A stretch of DNA of 44,529 nucleotides from Candidatus Kuenenia stuttgartensis (GTDB lineage: Bacteria > Planctomycetota > UBA11346), in assembly GCA_945876185.1 (NCBI GenBank), contig CAMCMZ010000030.1, forward strand, positions 1 through 44,529. The letters run 5' to 3'. A model generated the notes under the pieces. It was given only the letters and a program-made list of their open reading frames with translations, did not search any database and was not told where the DNA came from. The translations under genes and the position numbers were made by a program. Positions 24,282 to 33,422 of the stretch are shown here, in pieces (positions within the stretch are counted from its first letter, which is position 1; each line of letters begins with the position of its first letter).

Positions 24282-24293
24282 AAACGTTCGTTT
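24282..24293. promoter_or_regulatory. Palindromic TetR-type operator candidate upstream of emrAB
   Basis: AAACG-TT-CGTTT is a 12-bp inverted repeat with a 2-bp centre, 27-38 bp upstream of the emrA start. Its form matches operators of TetR/AcrR-family repressors, which often control efflux pumps. No tetR-type gene is in the window, so the regulator would act from elsewhere. Confidence 0.5.
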
Positions 24294-24397
24294 ACTGGGC
24301 TGGGCGCTGCCTTGTCCCGATCCGCATCCGGCAGTCAACGAGCGTGGAATCGGCCGATCAGTTGCCGCCCGTACGTAGTCCCCAACGCCGTACGATT

Positions 24398-24643
24398 TCA
24401 GTAGAACTGCGACTTTCGCACCTTGCCGTCGGCGCCGATGATCGGGACGCGTTTGGGCACGCCGTCGTCCAGGCCCGGCATGGACTTCTTGCGCTGGCCG
24501 ACGCCGAGTTTGGTGAAGATCTGGTCGATGGCGACCGGGCCGAGCATGTAGTTCTCCATCAGATAGTGCCGGATGTATTCCGGTTCCATCTTCTGGGCCA
24601 CGAACGAGCGGACCAGGCGTTCGATGTCCTTGGTCAGCGCCAT
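24398..24643 (-). CDS. Small protein of unknown function (81 residues)
   Basis: I do not recognise this protein. It starts at the ATG at 24643 with a charged helical N-terminal half (TKDIERLVRSFVAQKMEPEY, then IRHYLMENYMLGPVAIDQIFTKLGV) and a basic, flexible C-terminal half (GQRKKSMPGL, then KRVPIIGADGKVRKSQFY). It is soluble. It begins 10 bp after the STAS gene stop and is probably co-transcribed with it, so a role in the same signalling pathway is possible. The helix-loop-helix followed by a basic tail could bind nucleic acid or a protein partner; this is speculation. Confidence 0.65.
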   Translation of the reverse strand: MALTKDIERLVRSFVAQKMEPEYIRHYLMENYMLGPVAIDQIFTKLGVGQRKKSMPGLDDGVPKRVPIIGADGKVRKSQFY

Positions 24644-24653
24644 CGTCAGTCCG

Positions 24654-25004
24654 TCAGTGTTTGGCCGTGGCGACGGCGGCGGCGAGGTCGCGGTGGATGG
24701 TGAACACCTGCTCCAGGCCGAGAATCGCGAAGACCTCGCCCACATTTGGACTCGGGGTGGCCAATTGCAGGTTGCCGCCCGCCGTCTTCCATTTCTGGGC
24801 GCTGGCGATGAAGCAGCCGACTCCGGCGCTGGCGATGTAGGTCAGCTTCGACAATTCAAGGACGATGCGCAGGTGCTTCGCCTGCAGCAGGTCCGTCAAC
24901 CGGCGCTCCAGCTCGACAAACGTGTTGCCGTCCAAGAAGCCAGCGAGGTGCAGGATCTGGACGTTGGCGTCCGTCGACGTGGTGATGGTGAGACCGGATT
25001 TCAT
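24654..25004 (-). CDS. STAS-domain anti-anti-sigma-type protein
   Basis: This 116-residue protein is one STAS domain: beta strands around VQILHLAGFLDGNTFVELE, then RIVLELSKLTYIASAGVGCFIAS with the usual phosphorylatable-serine loop (IASAGVG), and a C-terminal helix. STAS proteins of this type are phosphorylated by RsbW-like kinases and reset by PP2C phosphatases; both exist at 0.2-2.5 kb. Whether they act together is inference. It is followed 10 bp later by an 81-residue unknown gene. The start at 25004 matches the usual domain start. Confidence 0.88.
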   Translation of the reverse strand: MKSGLTITTSTDANVQILHLAGFLDGNTFVELERRLTDLLQAKHLRIVLELSKLTYIASAGVGCFIASAQKWKTAGGNLQLATPSPNVGEVFAILGLEQVFTIHRDLAAAVATAKH

Positions 25005-25229
25005 GGGCGGCTCAAGGTGAGAAGCTGGGGAAGATCGGCACTGGCGGGATGCTCAGGGTGGATGCCGCGACGGCAAGGACGATCTGCAATGAAATCGCCG
25101 TGAACGCTGATACTCGGTCGCAATAAGCCGTCGGCTGGGCCGATTGGCCGCTTGGCGGTTCCGGGTCCACGCCCCCACGGGTTGCCCCTGCGCTGCTGCA
25201 TGGGTACATGATACCCCACGGAGACCGGA

Positions 25230-25436
25230 ATGGCCAAGCCCCCTTCGATCGAAGACCACTTCGCCCAGATCGAGGCCGCCGTCGAGGCGCTCGAGTCGGG
25301 CGATCTGCCCCTCGAAGAAGCCCTCGCCCGCTACGAGGCCGGTCTGAAGTCCCTGCGCCTGGCCAAGACCCAGCTCGACCGCTACACGGCCCGGCTGGAG
25401 GAACTGCGCGCTGAACCGCCGGCAGCCGGCGCTTGA
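25230..25436 (+). CDS. xseB: Exodeoxyribonuclease VII small subunit
   Basis: XseB joins XseA to form exonuclease VII. The 68-residue protein has the typical two-helix sequence: IEDHFAQIEAAVEALESGDLPLEEALARYEAGL, then LRLAKTQLDRYTARLEEL. This is normal length and pattern. GGAGACCGGA just before the ATG serves as ribosome site. No xseA is adjacent. It is divergent from the STAS gene, with a 225-bp gap in which I see no other gene. Confidence 0.95.
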   Translation: MAKPPSIEDHFAQIEAAVEALESGDLPLEEALARYEAGLKSLRLAKTQLDRYTARLEELRAEPPAAGA

Positions 25437-25509
25437 TCCGTCCACGATCGTGATCCGTGCGTGCGTGCGGCATGCGTTGCCCACCGCGCAACGGGCGTAG
25501 GGTGCCGGC

Positions 25510-26658
25510 ATGCGTCTGAATGCCTTCCTGCCGATCGCCGTCTGCTTGGCCAGCATCCCCGCCGGTAGCGCCGCCGTGGTCACCACGCTCGATGGCGATT
25601 CGCTGAAGGTCGAGGCTGTCGCCTTCGTCGCGAACGCGGTCCAGGTGCCCGGGCGGACGCCGATCGCGCTCGACGATGTCGATGCGATCGAACTCGAACG
25701 CGCCGATGGCGCTGAGGCCCGACTCAACTCGACCGGAGTGCTGCTTGCTGACGGCGGCTGGCTGCCGGCGCGGACGGTCGCCGCCGGCAAGGACGATCAC
25801 CTCGCCGTCGACCTGGGCGGCGGCAAGGATGGGAAGAACCTCGTCGAACTGCCGCTCCTCGCCGTGACCGGCTGGGGTCGGCAGGATCTTCCTGTGCGCG
25901 AGCGTGATCTGGTGCTGGTGAACGGACAGCAGGCCGGCGGCCGGGTGCAGGGCATCGCCGGCGGCAAACTGATGTTCGCGGCCGAGGGCAGTGATCAGGC
26001 CGTCGCCCTGGATTTCGACAAGATCGGCGCGGTGCGGTTGAAGCCTGGGCCGCAGCGGGCGCAACGCGGCGCGACGCTGCTCGCCGCCCTGGACCAGCAG
26101 CGTCAACCGGTGCGCCTGCTCGCCGGGCCGCGCGTCGCGCTAGCCGCCGCGCCTGCGGTCGAACTCGGCGGCTGGGACGCACCGTTCCTGGCTGGCGCGC
26201 GCCTGCGCGTCGAAGGCCCGCGCCGGCACTGGCTGTCCGACCTCAAACCCTCCACGGTCGAGGAAAAAGGCATGTTCGGCGTCACCTGGCCGTGGAAGCG
26301 CGACAGCGATCTTGACGGCGAACCGCTCCGCCTGGGCGGCGTGCGCTACGTGCGCGGCCTGACCGTGCACAGCCAGGCGCGGTTGACCTGGAAGCTCGCC
26401 GGGGCCTACCGCCGCCTGCACACTCTGGTCGGCATCAGTGACACCGTCGCGCCGGAAGGAGACCTCGCCGTCGCCCTGGTCGCCGATGGCAAGACCCTGT
26501 GGTCGCGCGATCGCGTACGCGGCGGCGAGGCGCCGGTCGCGGTCGACCTGGATCTCACCGGCGCGCAGGTGCTCGAACTCAAGGTCGACTACGGCCAGCG
26601 CTACGACATCGGGGACCACTGCGTGCTCGCGGACGCCTTCCTGGTGAAGGCGAAATGA
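25510..26658 (+). CDS. Exported NPCBM-domain protein
   Basis: This 382-residue protein has a signal peptide (MRLNAFLPIAVCLASIPAGSAA, cleavage about 22). The middle contains three short beta-rich units of about 60 residues with the form of LSm/PRC-like barrels (VTTLDGDSLKVEAV at the first, RERDLVLVNGQQAGGRVQGI at the second). The last 140 residues are an NPCBM/NEW2 galactose-binding-like domain: YVRGLTVHSQARLTWKLAG, LHTLVGISD, then GQRYDIGDHCVLADAFLV. NPCBM domains bind carbohydrate or act beside glycosidases; here no catalytic domain is attached. This architecture is common in planctomycetes. Confidence 0.82.
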   Translation: MRLNAFLPIAVCLASIPAGSAAVVTTLDGDSLKVEAVAFVANAVQVPGRTPIALDDVDAIELERADGAEARLNSTGVLLADGGWLPARTVAAGKDDHLAVDLGGGKDGKNLVELPLLAVTGWGRQDLPVRERDLVLVNGQQAGGRVQGIAGGKLMFAAEGSDQAVALDFDKIGAVRLKPGPQRAQRGATLLAALDQQRQPVRLLAGPRVALAAAPAVELGGWDAPFLAGARLRVEGPRRHWLSDLKPSTVEEKGMFGVTWPWKRDSDLDGEPLRLGGVRYVRGLTVHSQARLTWKLAGAYRRLHTLVGISDTVAPEGDLAVALVADGKTLWSRDRVRGGEAPVAVDLDLTGAQVLELKVDYGQRYDIGDHCVLADAFLVKAK

Positions 26659-26697
26659 TCCTGGAAATCGCCTTCATCTGAACCATGCACTCTCGAT

Positions 26698-27144
26698 TTA
26701 CTTGCCAGCCGGCAGCGCCACCGAGTTCTTGCTGATGGTTCCGTCGGCGGCCTCCAGGGCGATCCACACCTTTGCCTCGGCGGGAATCGGATCGGGCACG
26801 TCGACGCCGACGCAGTACGCGCCTGGCGCTTCGGGTTCGGCCTTCACCTTGGTCGAGCCACGGGCGTCGGCCTTGCCGACCCATAACCGGACGGCCTTCG
26901 GCGCTGGGGTTGCCGGCGTCAGGGTCAGATCGACGTCCAGTTTCTTTCCTGCCACGTGAGGTTTGGGGATGGTCACCGCGACCTTCCAGGCGCCGATGTC
27001 GACGGTCGGCGGAACAACGGCGTTGGCGGTGGCCGGGGCAGCGCCGCCGGCGGGTTCGGCCCCGGACACGGATCCGCTAGCGGTCGCCAGCAGCAGGCAC
27101 AAGGCGGGAATGATCGGGATAATCGGGATAATGGGATGGGACAT
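26698..27144 (-). CDS. Exported FixH/YtkA-like protein of metal efflux cluster A
   Basis: This 148-residue protein has a signal peptide whose core is an Ile-Ile-Pro repeat, and a mature beta-sandwich-like domain (about 60-148) with PHVAGKKLDVDLTLTP and APGAYCVGVDVPDPIP. The pattern recalls FixH/YtkA-like domains associated with copper/heavy-metal proteins. It is a paralogue of the protein at 33998-34495 (shared RLWVG, PxPIPA and a Lys-rich strand) but lacks that protein's His-rich ends. GGAGG precedes the ATG. It lies 80 bp after the RND pump gene. Confidence 0.65.
   Translation of the reverse strand: MSHPIIPIIPIIPALCLLLATASGSVSGAEPAGGAAPATANAVVPPTVDIGAWKVAVTIPKPHVAGKKLDVDLTLTPATPAPKAVRLWVGKADARGSTKVKAEPEAPGAYCVGVDVPDPIPAEAKVWIALEAADGTISKNSVALPAGK
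27113..27130. repeat. In-frame 9-bp tandem repeat in a signal peptide
   Basis: Two exact copies of ATCGGGATA (plus strand), with a degenerate third, encode Ile-Ile-Pro repeats in the hydrophobic core of the exported protein's signal peptide. Length change by slippage would keep the frame. Confidence 0.8.
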
Positions 27145-27224
27145 GGATTTCCTCCGGGTTGGTGCAGTTGCTCAGGGCATCTGCGGGTGGGTAGGGTTGG
27201 AGTTGGGGATGGGAGTGATCGGCC

Positions 27225-30200
27225 TCAGGTCGGCGTGGTGGTGGCCGGGGTGCCATCCGGTGGCGTGTCGTCGCTGGCCACGGCTGGCCGGCGCCGACCG
27301 AACCACCAGGTGAAGGCGGCCGGAACCACGTACAGGTTGAGCAGGGTGCTGCTCGCCAGGCCGCCCAGGACCACCACCGCGAGCGGGGCAAGGATCTCGC
27401 TACCCGGCTTGCCGGCGGTCAGGGCCAGCGGCACCAGGCCGATCGCGGCGGTGAGCGCGGTCATGAGGATCGCCACCAGGCGGTCGAGCGAGCCGGCCTG
27501 CACCGCCGTGGCCACGGATTCCCCGGCCTGGATGCGGGCCTGCCAGCGATGCACCAGCAGGATGCCGTTGCGGACCGCGATGCCGAACAGGGTCACGAAG
27601 CCGACCAGACTGGCGATCGATACCACCGGGGCGATGTAGGCTCCGCCGAGCCCGACCAGGGCGAGGGCGTTGCCCAGCGGATTGGCGGATTCGGCGATGA
27701 AGATCGCCAAGATCCCGCCGATCAGCGACAGGGGCAGGTTGATCAGCACCAGGGCCGCTGAACCGGGCGAACCCAGGGCCGCGGCCAACAGCAGGAAGAT
27801 CACCACCACGACTCCGGCCCCCATCACCAGGATGGTCCGGCTGGCTTCCTGCTGGGCTTCGAACTGGCCACCGTAGCGAACCACGACGCCAGCGTTGGCG
27901 GCGATGGGATCGACGACCTTCTGCACCGCCGCGACCAAGTGGCCGAGGTTGGCGCCTTCCGCGACGTTGCAGGACACCGTGACTTTGCGTGCGGCGCCTT
28001 CGCGGCTGATGCGGTTGGCGGCCTTTTCCACGCCCATATCCGCGACCTCGTAAAGGCGAACTTGCGCTCCTGATGGTCCGACCAGGACGAGGTCCCGCAC
28101 CTGCTCGATGCGTTCGCGTTCGTCCGGATGCAGGCGCACGGTCAAGGCCAGGCGACGCGAGCCCTGGTTGACCATCGCCACCTCGACGCCGTCCAGGGCC
28201 TGTTGCACCTGCTCCGCCGCTGCGGCCGGAGTCAGGCCGACCCGGGCGAGATCCTCGCGCCGGTAGCGGATCGGCAGGGTGGAGACCAGCACCTCGCGGT
28301 TGCCGGCGACATCACGGGCGCCGGGCAGTTGCTTGAGCGCACCTTCGATGGTGCGGGCCGCAGCGCGGAGTTTTTCCAGGTCGTCCCCGACCAGGTCGAT
28401 GGCGATGGCGGCCGGGGTGCCGGAAAGCAGGGCGGACAGACGGTGCTCGATCGGCTGACCGATGATCGCGGTGACGCCGGGCGTGTCGGCGAGCACGTGG
28501 TCGATGGAGGAGCGGACGACGTCCGGATCGTGGCCGCGCGTCACCGTCACTTCGATCTCGGAATTTGACGGCGGTTCGGCGTGCTCGTCGCGCTCGGCGC
28601 GGCCGGTGCGACGCACCACCGTGGTCAGGCCGTCGACGGTCGCCAGGCGGCGTTCGATCCCGCCAGCCAGCCGTTCGCTTTCCGCCAGCGACGTGCCGGG
28701 CGGGGCCATGACGAAGACGGTGTAGGTGCCCTCGCGGAAACTCGGCAGAAAGCTGGTGCCGAAGCTGGCCGCCAGCCACAGGCTGAGGGCGGTCATGAGC
28801 ACCGCCGCCAGGACCACGCCGCGTTTCCAGCGCAAAGCCCAGGCGAGGGACGGGGTGTAGAGGAATTTCAGCCAGCGCACCAGGAAACCCTCGCGTTCGT
28901 GCTTGGGCGAGAGGTGCGACAGGAGCAGACGGCAGAGCGCCGGGGTGACGGTCAGCGCGACCAGCAGCGAGGCCAGGGTCGAGATGATGTAGCTGACGCC
29001 CAGGGGCCGGAAGAAGCGTCCTTCCATGCCGGCGAGGAAGAGCAGCGGCACGAAGACCAGGACGATGATGATGGTGGCGAAGACCATAGGCCCGCTGATC
29101 TCGCGGCTGGCGTCGAAGATCACCGTGAAGGGTGGTCGCTGCTGATCCGGCGGCAGATGATGGTTCTCGCCCAACCGGCGGAAGGCGTTCTCGACGTAGA
29201 TGATCGCGTCGTCGACCAGACCGCCGATCGCCACCGCCAAGCCGCCCAAAGTCATCACGTTCACGGTCAGGCCCAACGCCCACAGGGCGATGAAGGCGAG
29301 TCCCAGCGACAGGGGCAGGGCGGTCAGGGTGATGAGTGTCGTGCGGACATTGAGCAAAAACAGGATCAGCACGATGGCGATGATGATCGCGGCATCGCGC
29401 AGCACGGTGAGCAGGCTGTCCACCGCCAGACCGATGAAGTCCGCTTGGCGGAAGACATGGCTGTTGATGCGCATGCCAGCCGGCACCGTGGGTGCGGCCT
29501 GTTCCAGGGCGCGGTCGAGCGCTGCGGTCAGACTCAGGGTGTTGGTGCCCGGCGCTTTCTGGACGGAAAGTATGGCGGCGACCTTGCCGCGCTCGCTCGC
29601 GCTGCCGCGACTTGGCGTGGCCGCGAGTTTGACCTCGGCGACGTCGCCGATGGTCACCGGCACGCCGTCGTGCCAGGTCACGACGGTGCGGCGGATGTCT
29701 TCTTCGGACGCGACCTGGGCGGATTGCCGAACCGGGATCTCCTCGCCGCGCACATCGGGCAGGAAGCCAGCGCTCAGGGTCGAATGCGCCTGCCGGGCCG
29801 CAGCGATGACCTGCGCCAGGGTCAGGCGGTACAGGCGCAGGCGGTCCTGGCGGCACTCGATCTGGTATTCCGGCAGGCGTCCGCCGATCGCCACCACCTG
29901 GCTGACTCCGGGCACGGACAACAGGCGCGGACGCAGGGTGAATTCGGCGAACGAACGCAGCGCCAGCGGACTGACCGAGGCATCGGTACCAGTGACCGAC
30001 AGCAGCATGATCTCGCCGGTGATCGAGGAGAGCGGCGAGATCTCGGCATCGACTCCGGGCGGCAGGATCTCGCGCGCGGAGGCCAGGCGTTCGGAGACCT
30101 GCTGGCGCGCCCGGGTCAGGTCTTCACCCCAGCCGAATTCGGCGCGGACGATGGACAGACCGAGGGCCGACGACGAACGCAGTTTGCGCAGGCCGGGCAG

Positions 30201-30425
30201 GCCGTTGATGGCGTTTTCGATCGGCACCGTCACCTGGGCCTCGACCTCGTCGGCCGACAAGCCGCCGGCCTCGCTGAGCACGACCACGGTCGGCGCGTTC
30301 AATTCCGGGAAGACGTCCACCGGCAGGCGGTTGAGCGCAAAGCCGGCTGCCACCAGCAGCAATCCGGCGCAGACCAGGACCGTAGTCCGATGCCGCAAGG
30401 ACAGGTGGATCAGGCCATTGAGCAC
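27225..30425 (-). CDS. Heavy-metal RND efflux pump (CzcA/CusA family), cluster A
   Basis: The 1066-residue inner-membrane pump takes metal from periplasm or cytoplasm and drives it out through the adaptor and channel. It has TM1 with PVDVFPELNAPTVVV, a TM4 motif GGLVDDAIIYVEN (about 400-412) with paired Asp for proton relay, a conserved GSPGSAALVLINLPLSLIGG, and GIAVRNGILLVHRW. The TM4 motif differs from the DGA of CzcA and the MVDAA of CusA, so I do not assign a metal. Starts with GTG, 1 bp after the adaptor stop. It is a close paralogue of the pump at 34492-37764. Confidence 0.92.
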   Translation of the reverse strand: MLNGLIHLSLRHRTTVLVCAGLLLVAAGFALNRLPVDVFPELNAPTVVVLSEAGGLSADEVEAQVTVPIENAINGLPGLRKLRSSSALGLSIVRAEFGWGEDLTRARQQVSERLASAREILPPGVDAEISPLSSITGEIMLLSVTGTDASVSPLALRSFAEFTLRPRLLSVPGVSQVVAIGGRLPEYQIECRQDRLRLYRLTLAQVIAAARQAHSTLSAGFLPDVRGEEIPVRQSAQVASEEDIRRTVVTWHDGVPVTIGDVAEVKLAATPSRGSASERGKVAAILSVQKAPGTNTLSLTAALDRALEQAAPTVPAGMRINSHVFRQADFIGLAVDSLLTVLRDAAIIIAIVLILFLLNVRTTLITLTALPLSLGLAFIALWALGLTVNVMTLGGLAVAIGGLVDDAIIYVENAFRRLGENHHLPPDQQRPPFTVIFDASREISGPMVFATIIIVLVFVPLLFLAGMEGRFFRPLGVSYIISTLASLLVALTVTPALCRLLLSHLSPKHEREGFLVRWLKFLYTPSLAWALRWKRGVVLAAVLMTALSLWLAASFGTSFLPSFREGTYTVFVMAPPGTSLAESERLAGGIERRLATVDGLTTVVRRTGRAERDEHAEPPSNSEIEVTVTRGHDPDVVRSSIDHVLADTPGVTAIIGQPIEHRLSALLSGTPAAIAIDLVGDDLEKLRAAARTIEGALKQLPGARDVAGNREVLVSTLPIRYRREDLARVGLTPAAAAEQVQQALDGVEVAMVNQGSRRLALTVRLHPDERERIEQVRDLVLVGPSGAQVRLYEVADMGVEKAANRISREGAARKVTVSCNVAEGANLGHLVAAVQKVVDPIAANAGVVVRYGGQFEAQQEASRTILVMGAGVVVVIFLLLAAALGSPGSAALVLINLPLSLIGGILAIFIAESANPLGNALALVGLGGAYIAPVVSIASLVGFVTLFGIAVRNGILLVHRWQARIQAGESVATAVQAGSLDRLVAILMTALTAAIGLVPLALTAGKPGSEILAPLAVVVLGGLASSTLLNLYVVPAAFTWWFGRRRPAVASDDTPPDGTPATTTPT

Positions 30426-30426
30426 G

Positions 30427-31863
30427 TCAGTGCCCTCCGCAACTGGCGTGCGGATCCGGCTTGGCGGCGCCGGCGACCGGGGCCTGGACGCTGAGCTTCA
30501 GCGGATGCACCCCGCCCAGCACGACCTCGTCGCCTTCTTTCAGCCCGCTGTTCACCACCACCCAGCGCCCATCGCTGACGCCCAGATCAGCCTCGACCCG
30601 CTGCACCGCGTCCGGGGTCTTGGGATCCCGGCGGAAGAACACGCTGACCAGGCCGTCCGGCACGGTCGCAGCAAGGGGTATCGCCAGTTCCTCCTCGGCC
30701 GAGCCGCGCACCGCGATCTCGAGCAGGGCGGTGACGCCGGGCCGGACCCACGCCGGCAGGCCCGACCCGGCGGTGGGATGGGCGATGACTTCGACCGACC
30801 GATCGATCGCATCGGCCACCGGCCCCAGCACCACGGTGGCGGGGATGGAACTGCGATCTGCTGGATCGTAGGCGACGATGCGCGCCGGCAGGCCGTCTTT
30901 CAGGCGCGGCAGATCGGCTTGCAGACCGGCGGCATGCAGCCGGACGCTGGTCGGATCGGTAACGGTCAGGACCGGCGCGTGGGTCTCGATCCAGGCGTTG
31001 GCCCCGGCGACCTCGCCCTCGACCACGCCCGGTGCCGTGGCTCGCACCTCGGGCGCTTCGATGGTGGACCAGCGCGGACGCAGCTTGTCGTCCAGCACCA
31101 GCAATTCCGCCGGGCTGAACCCGGTGATAGCCGACGCTTCGGCCAGCATCTGGCGGAAGCGTACCGCAGCCATGCCGGTCTCAGGCGTCCCGTCTGGGCC
31201 GATGGCGTCACGGCGCAAGCGGGCTACGCGCGCAACCGCGTCGACCGACTGCAACGACAGATCGGCAATGCGAACCGCAGCTTCGCTGCGCTCGGCCGCC
31301 TTGCCGCCGACCTCGCGATCCAGGCGTTCCAGGGTGGTGAGGCGTTCCTTCCAGGTCGCCAGCGCCCGCGCGGTGGCGGCGGCCTGCTCGTCGCCGGCGG
31401 CCAGGCGCTGCGCGGCCAGCGCGGAGGTGCCGCAGCCAACGGCGCAACCGTCCGAACAGCCCTCCGCCAGATTCAGCCGCAGTTGATGCCAACGCGGCGA
31501 CATGATGCGGAAGAGCACCTCGCCCGGCTTCACCTGTTGATAGGGTTTCACCAGCACTTCCACCCGGCCTTCCAGGGGCGCCTGATAAATGCGGCGCGCC
31601 CCGGGGGCGGCACCGAACCGGCCAGGTAGGCGCAGGACGCCCTGCACCACCCGGTATTCGGCCTTGGCGAAGGAGATACCGAGGTTCTCGCGGGCGATGG
31701 CCGAGAGTTCGACGCGGCCAAATACCGGGACGGTCGGCATCGAAGCGGCGCCATCGTGGGCGTGGGGATCGGCCGTTGCCACGGCGCCGTGCTGGTCGGA
31801 CTTACCTCCGCAGCCGGCCAGGATGGCGACAAAAGCGGGAACGATGAGAAGGCGCATGGACAT
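30427..31863 (-). CDS. Membrane fusion lipoprotein of RND efflux, cluster A
   Basis: This 478-residue CusB/CzcB-type adaptor begins with a lipoprotein signal (AILAGC, Cys18) followed by a His-containing linker (DPHAHDG). Then come the lipoyl half (RIYQAPLEGRVEVLVKPYQQVKPGEVLF), an alpha-hairpin and a beta-barrel. Near the hairpin start it has Cys136, Cys140 and Cys144 (CSDGCAVGC), spaced i, i+4, i+8, which the cluster B paralogue lacks. The C-terminus ends with a His/Cys tail (DPHASCGGH). Either ATG 31863 or 31857 may be used. Confidence 0.9.
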   Translation of the reverse strand: MSMRLLIVPAFVAILAGCGGKSDQHGAVATADPHAHDGAASMPTVPVFGRVELSAIARENLGISFAKAEYRVVQGVLRLPGRFGAAPGARRIYQAPLEGRVEVLVKPYQQVKPGEVLFRIMSPRWHQLRLNLAEGCSDGCAVGCGTSALAAQRLAAGDEQAAATARALATWKERLTTLERLDREVGGKAAERSEAAVRIADLSLQSVDAVARVARLRRDAIGPDGTPETGMAAVRFRQMLAEASAITGFSPAELLVLDDKLRPRWSTIEAPEVRATAPGVVEGEVAGANAWIETHAPVLTVTDPTSVRLHAAGLQADLPRLKDGLPARIVAYDPADRSSIPATVVLGPVADAIDRSVEVIAHPTAGSGLPAWVRPGVTALLEIAVRGSAEEELAIPLAATVPDGLVSVFFRRDPKTPDAVQRVEADLGVSDGRWVVVNSGLKEGDEVVLGGVHPLKLSVQAPVAGAAKPDPHASCGGH

Positions 31864-31913
31864 GGGGGACCTCGATCCGATCAGGTGGGAATCAGGGAGA
31901 GGAAAGTGGGCAA

Positions 31914-33344
31914 TCAGCGCTGGGCGGGCTCGGGAACGGCAGGACTGGAAACGGCAGGACTGGAAAAAGCCGCGCCCAGTGACGGATCGCCGACGGCCAT
32001 CCCCAGGTCGACCACGGCCAGCGCGCTACGGCGGCGCGCGTCCCGGAGGTCGCCGCGCACCGCGTTCATCGCCCGCCGCGCTTCCATCAGGTCGAACAGG
32101 CTGGCCGCGCCGACCTGGAATGACGCCTGCCGCAGGCGGATCATCTCTTCGGCCACGGGCAGGGCTTCCTTGGCCAGGGCGGTGGCTTCACGCTGCGCCG
32201 TCTGGGCCGCGCCGAGCGCTTCGGCCAGGTCGCGGTTGCGGCGCAGGCGTTCGTTGCGGGCCGCCGCCTGGGCTTTGGCCCGCCCTGCCTCGGCGGCTGC
32301 GATCGCGGCCTCGTTGCGATTCCACAGCGGGATCTCAAATCCGAGCGTCACGCCGAAGGTGTCTTTTTCATCTTCCCGGTTGGCGAAGACACCGACCGTC
32401 AGGTCGGGCACCCGGGATTGGCGTTCGGCGTCCACCGAAGCCACTGCGGCCCCCACGGCTTCGGCCAGGGCCCGCAACTGTGGATGATGCTCGGCGGCCA
32501 GGGCCAACCGGTCGGCGTCGAGCGGAACCTCGGTGCCAAGCGCATCGGCGATGACCAGGCGGTCGGGCAGGGAAGGATCGCACCAGAGGCGCAGGATCGC
32601 CAGGTAAGTAGCCGCTTCCCTACGACGGGTGTCGCGTTGCAGGGCCGCGGTCGTCGCCTCCAGACGGGCGCGGGCGACGGTGGCCCGGTCGGCCTCACCC
32701 GCAGCGAACCGTTTCTGGGTCATCGCCGCCAGTTCGGAGGCGATCCGGGATTCTTCTTCGGCCTGCACTGCGGCTTCGGTGGCTGCGGCGTAGGCGATCG
32801 CGGCGCGTCGGACCTCCGCCTGCAATTCAAGCAGCGCCACCTGCGCTTCGGCCTCAGCCAGGTTTTGGTGCGCGCTGGCGGCTGTGATCCGGGCGTTGCG
32901 GGCCCCCCACCAGGTCAGGCGTTGGCGCAGGCTGCCACCATAGGGCGTGTCGCGTTCGACGCCTTCCACGTGCGGTCTGGTGCGCCCGACCGACACCTCC
33001 AGTTCGGGGTTGCTCCAGACCCCGGCCTGGCGCACCTGAGCAGCGGCGGCGGCGCGGGATGCCTGGATGGCATCCTTGGTCGGATGATGGGCCTGGGCTG
33101 CCGCGACCAGCCGGGCGATGGTGACCGCGCCCGACCAGTCCTCTTGGGCCGTTCTTGCTGGAGGCACCGTTGCAGGCTGCGCCGGTGCGATCGCAGCGGC
33201 GCTGGGTGGTTGGGGCGACGGCGATTGCGGGCCACGGGCCGATGCGTCATAGCATCCGGTCAAGGCGGCCAGGGTCGCTACGGTCGCAATAATGGCAGTG
33301 GTTCCAGCGTGGCGCTGGAATGGAGGCGCAAACAGACAAGGCAT
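31914..33344 (-). CDS. Outer-membrane efflux channel (CzcC/CusC-type, TolC family)
   Basis: This 476-residue protein has a lipoprotein-type signal (LAALTGC, Cys31), a Pro/Ala-rich spacer (about 35-65), and two OEP repeats of long helices with SNPELEVSVG and GVTLGFEIPLWNRNEAAIAAAEAG beta segments. It forms the exit channel for the RND pumps. It is the only channel gene in the two clusters, so both pumps may share it. The C-terminus carries a duplicated SSPAV motif. It lies 50 bp upstream of the adaptor gene. Confidence 0.9.
   Translation of the reverse strand: MPCLFAPPFQRHAGTTAIIATVATLAALTGCYDASARGPQSPSPQPPSAAAIAPAQPATVPPARTAQEDWSGAVTIARLVAAAQAHHPTKDAIQASRAAAAAQVRQAGVWSNPELEVSVGRTRPHVEGVERDTPYGGSLRQRLTWWGARNARITAASAHQNLAEAEAQVALLELQAEVRRAAIAYAAATEAAVQAEEESRIASELAAMTQKRFAAGEADRATVARARLEATTAALQRDTRRREAATYLAILRLWCDPSLPDRLVIADALGTEVPLDADRLALAAEHHPQLRALAEAVGAAVASVDAERQSRVPDLTVGVFANREDEKDTFGVTLGFEIPLWNRNEAAIAAAEAGRAKAQAAARNERLRRNRDLAEALGAAQTAQREATALAKEALPVAEEMIRLRQASFQVGAASLFDLMEARRAMNAVRGDLRDARRRSALAVVDLGMAVGDPSLGAAFSSPAVSSPAVPEPAQR
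31935..31964. repeat. In-frame 15-bp tandem duplication in the channel gene
   Basis: Two exact adjacent copies of a 15-bp unit (31935-31949, 31950-31964) encode the repeated SSPAV pentapeptide at the C-terminus of the outer-membrane channel. Confidence 0.8.
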
Positions 33345-33422
33345 GTTGATCCCTGGACTGAGGTGGCTGATGCCGTGGTGAAACGGCGGGTCAGGCGCAC
33401 GCCTGGGGCGTGCACCTGCGGA

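Noticed and set aside
28581-30494. 637-codon plus-strand frame opposite the cluster A pump
   Set aside because: Same antisense effect of GC-rich membrane-protein coding sequence.
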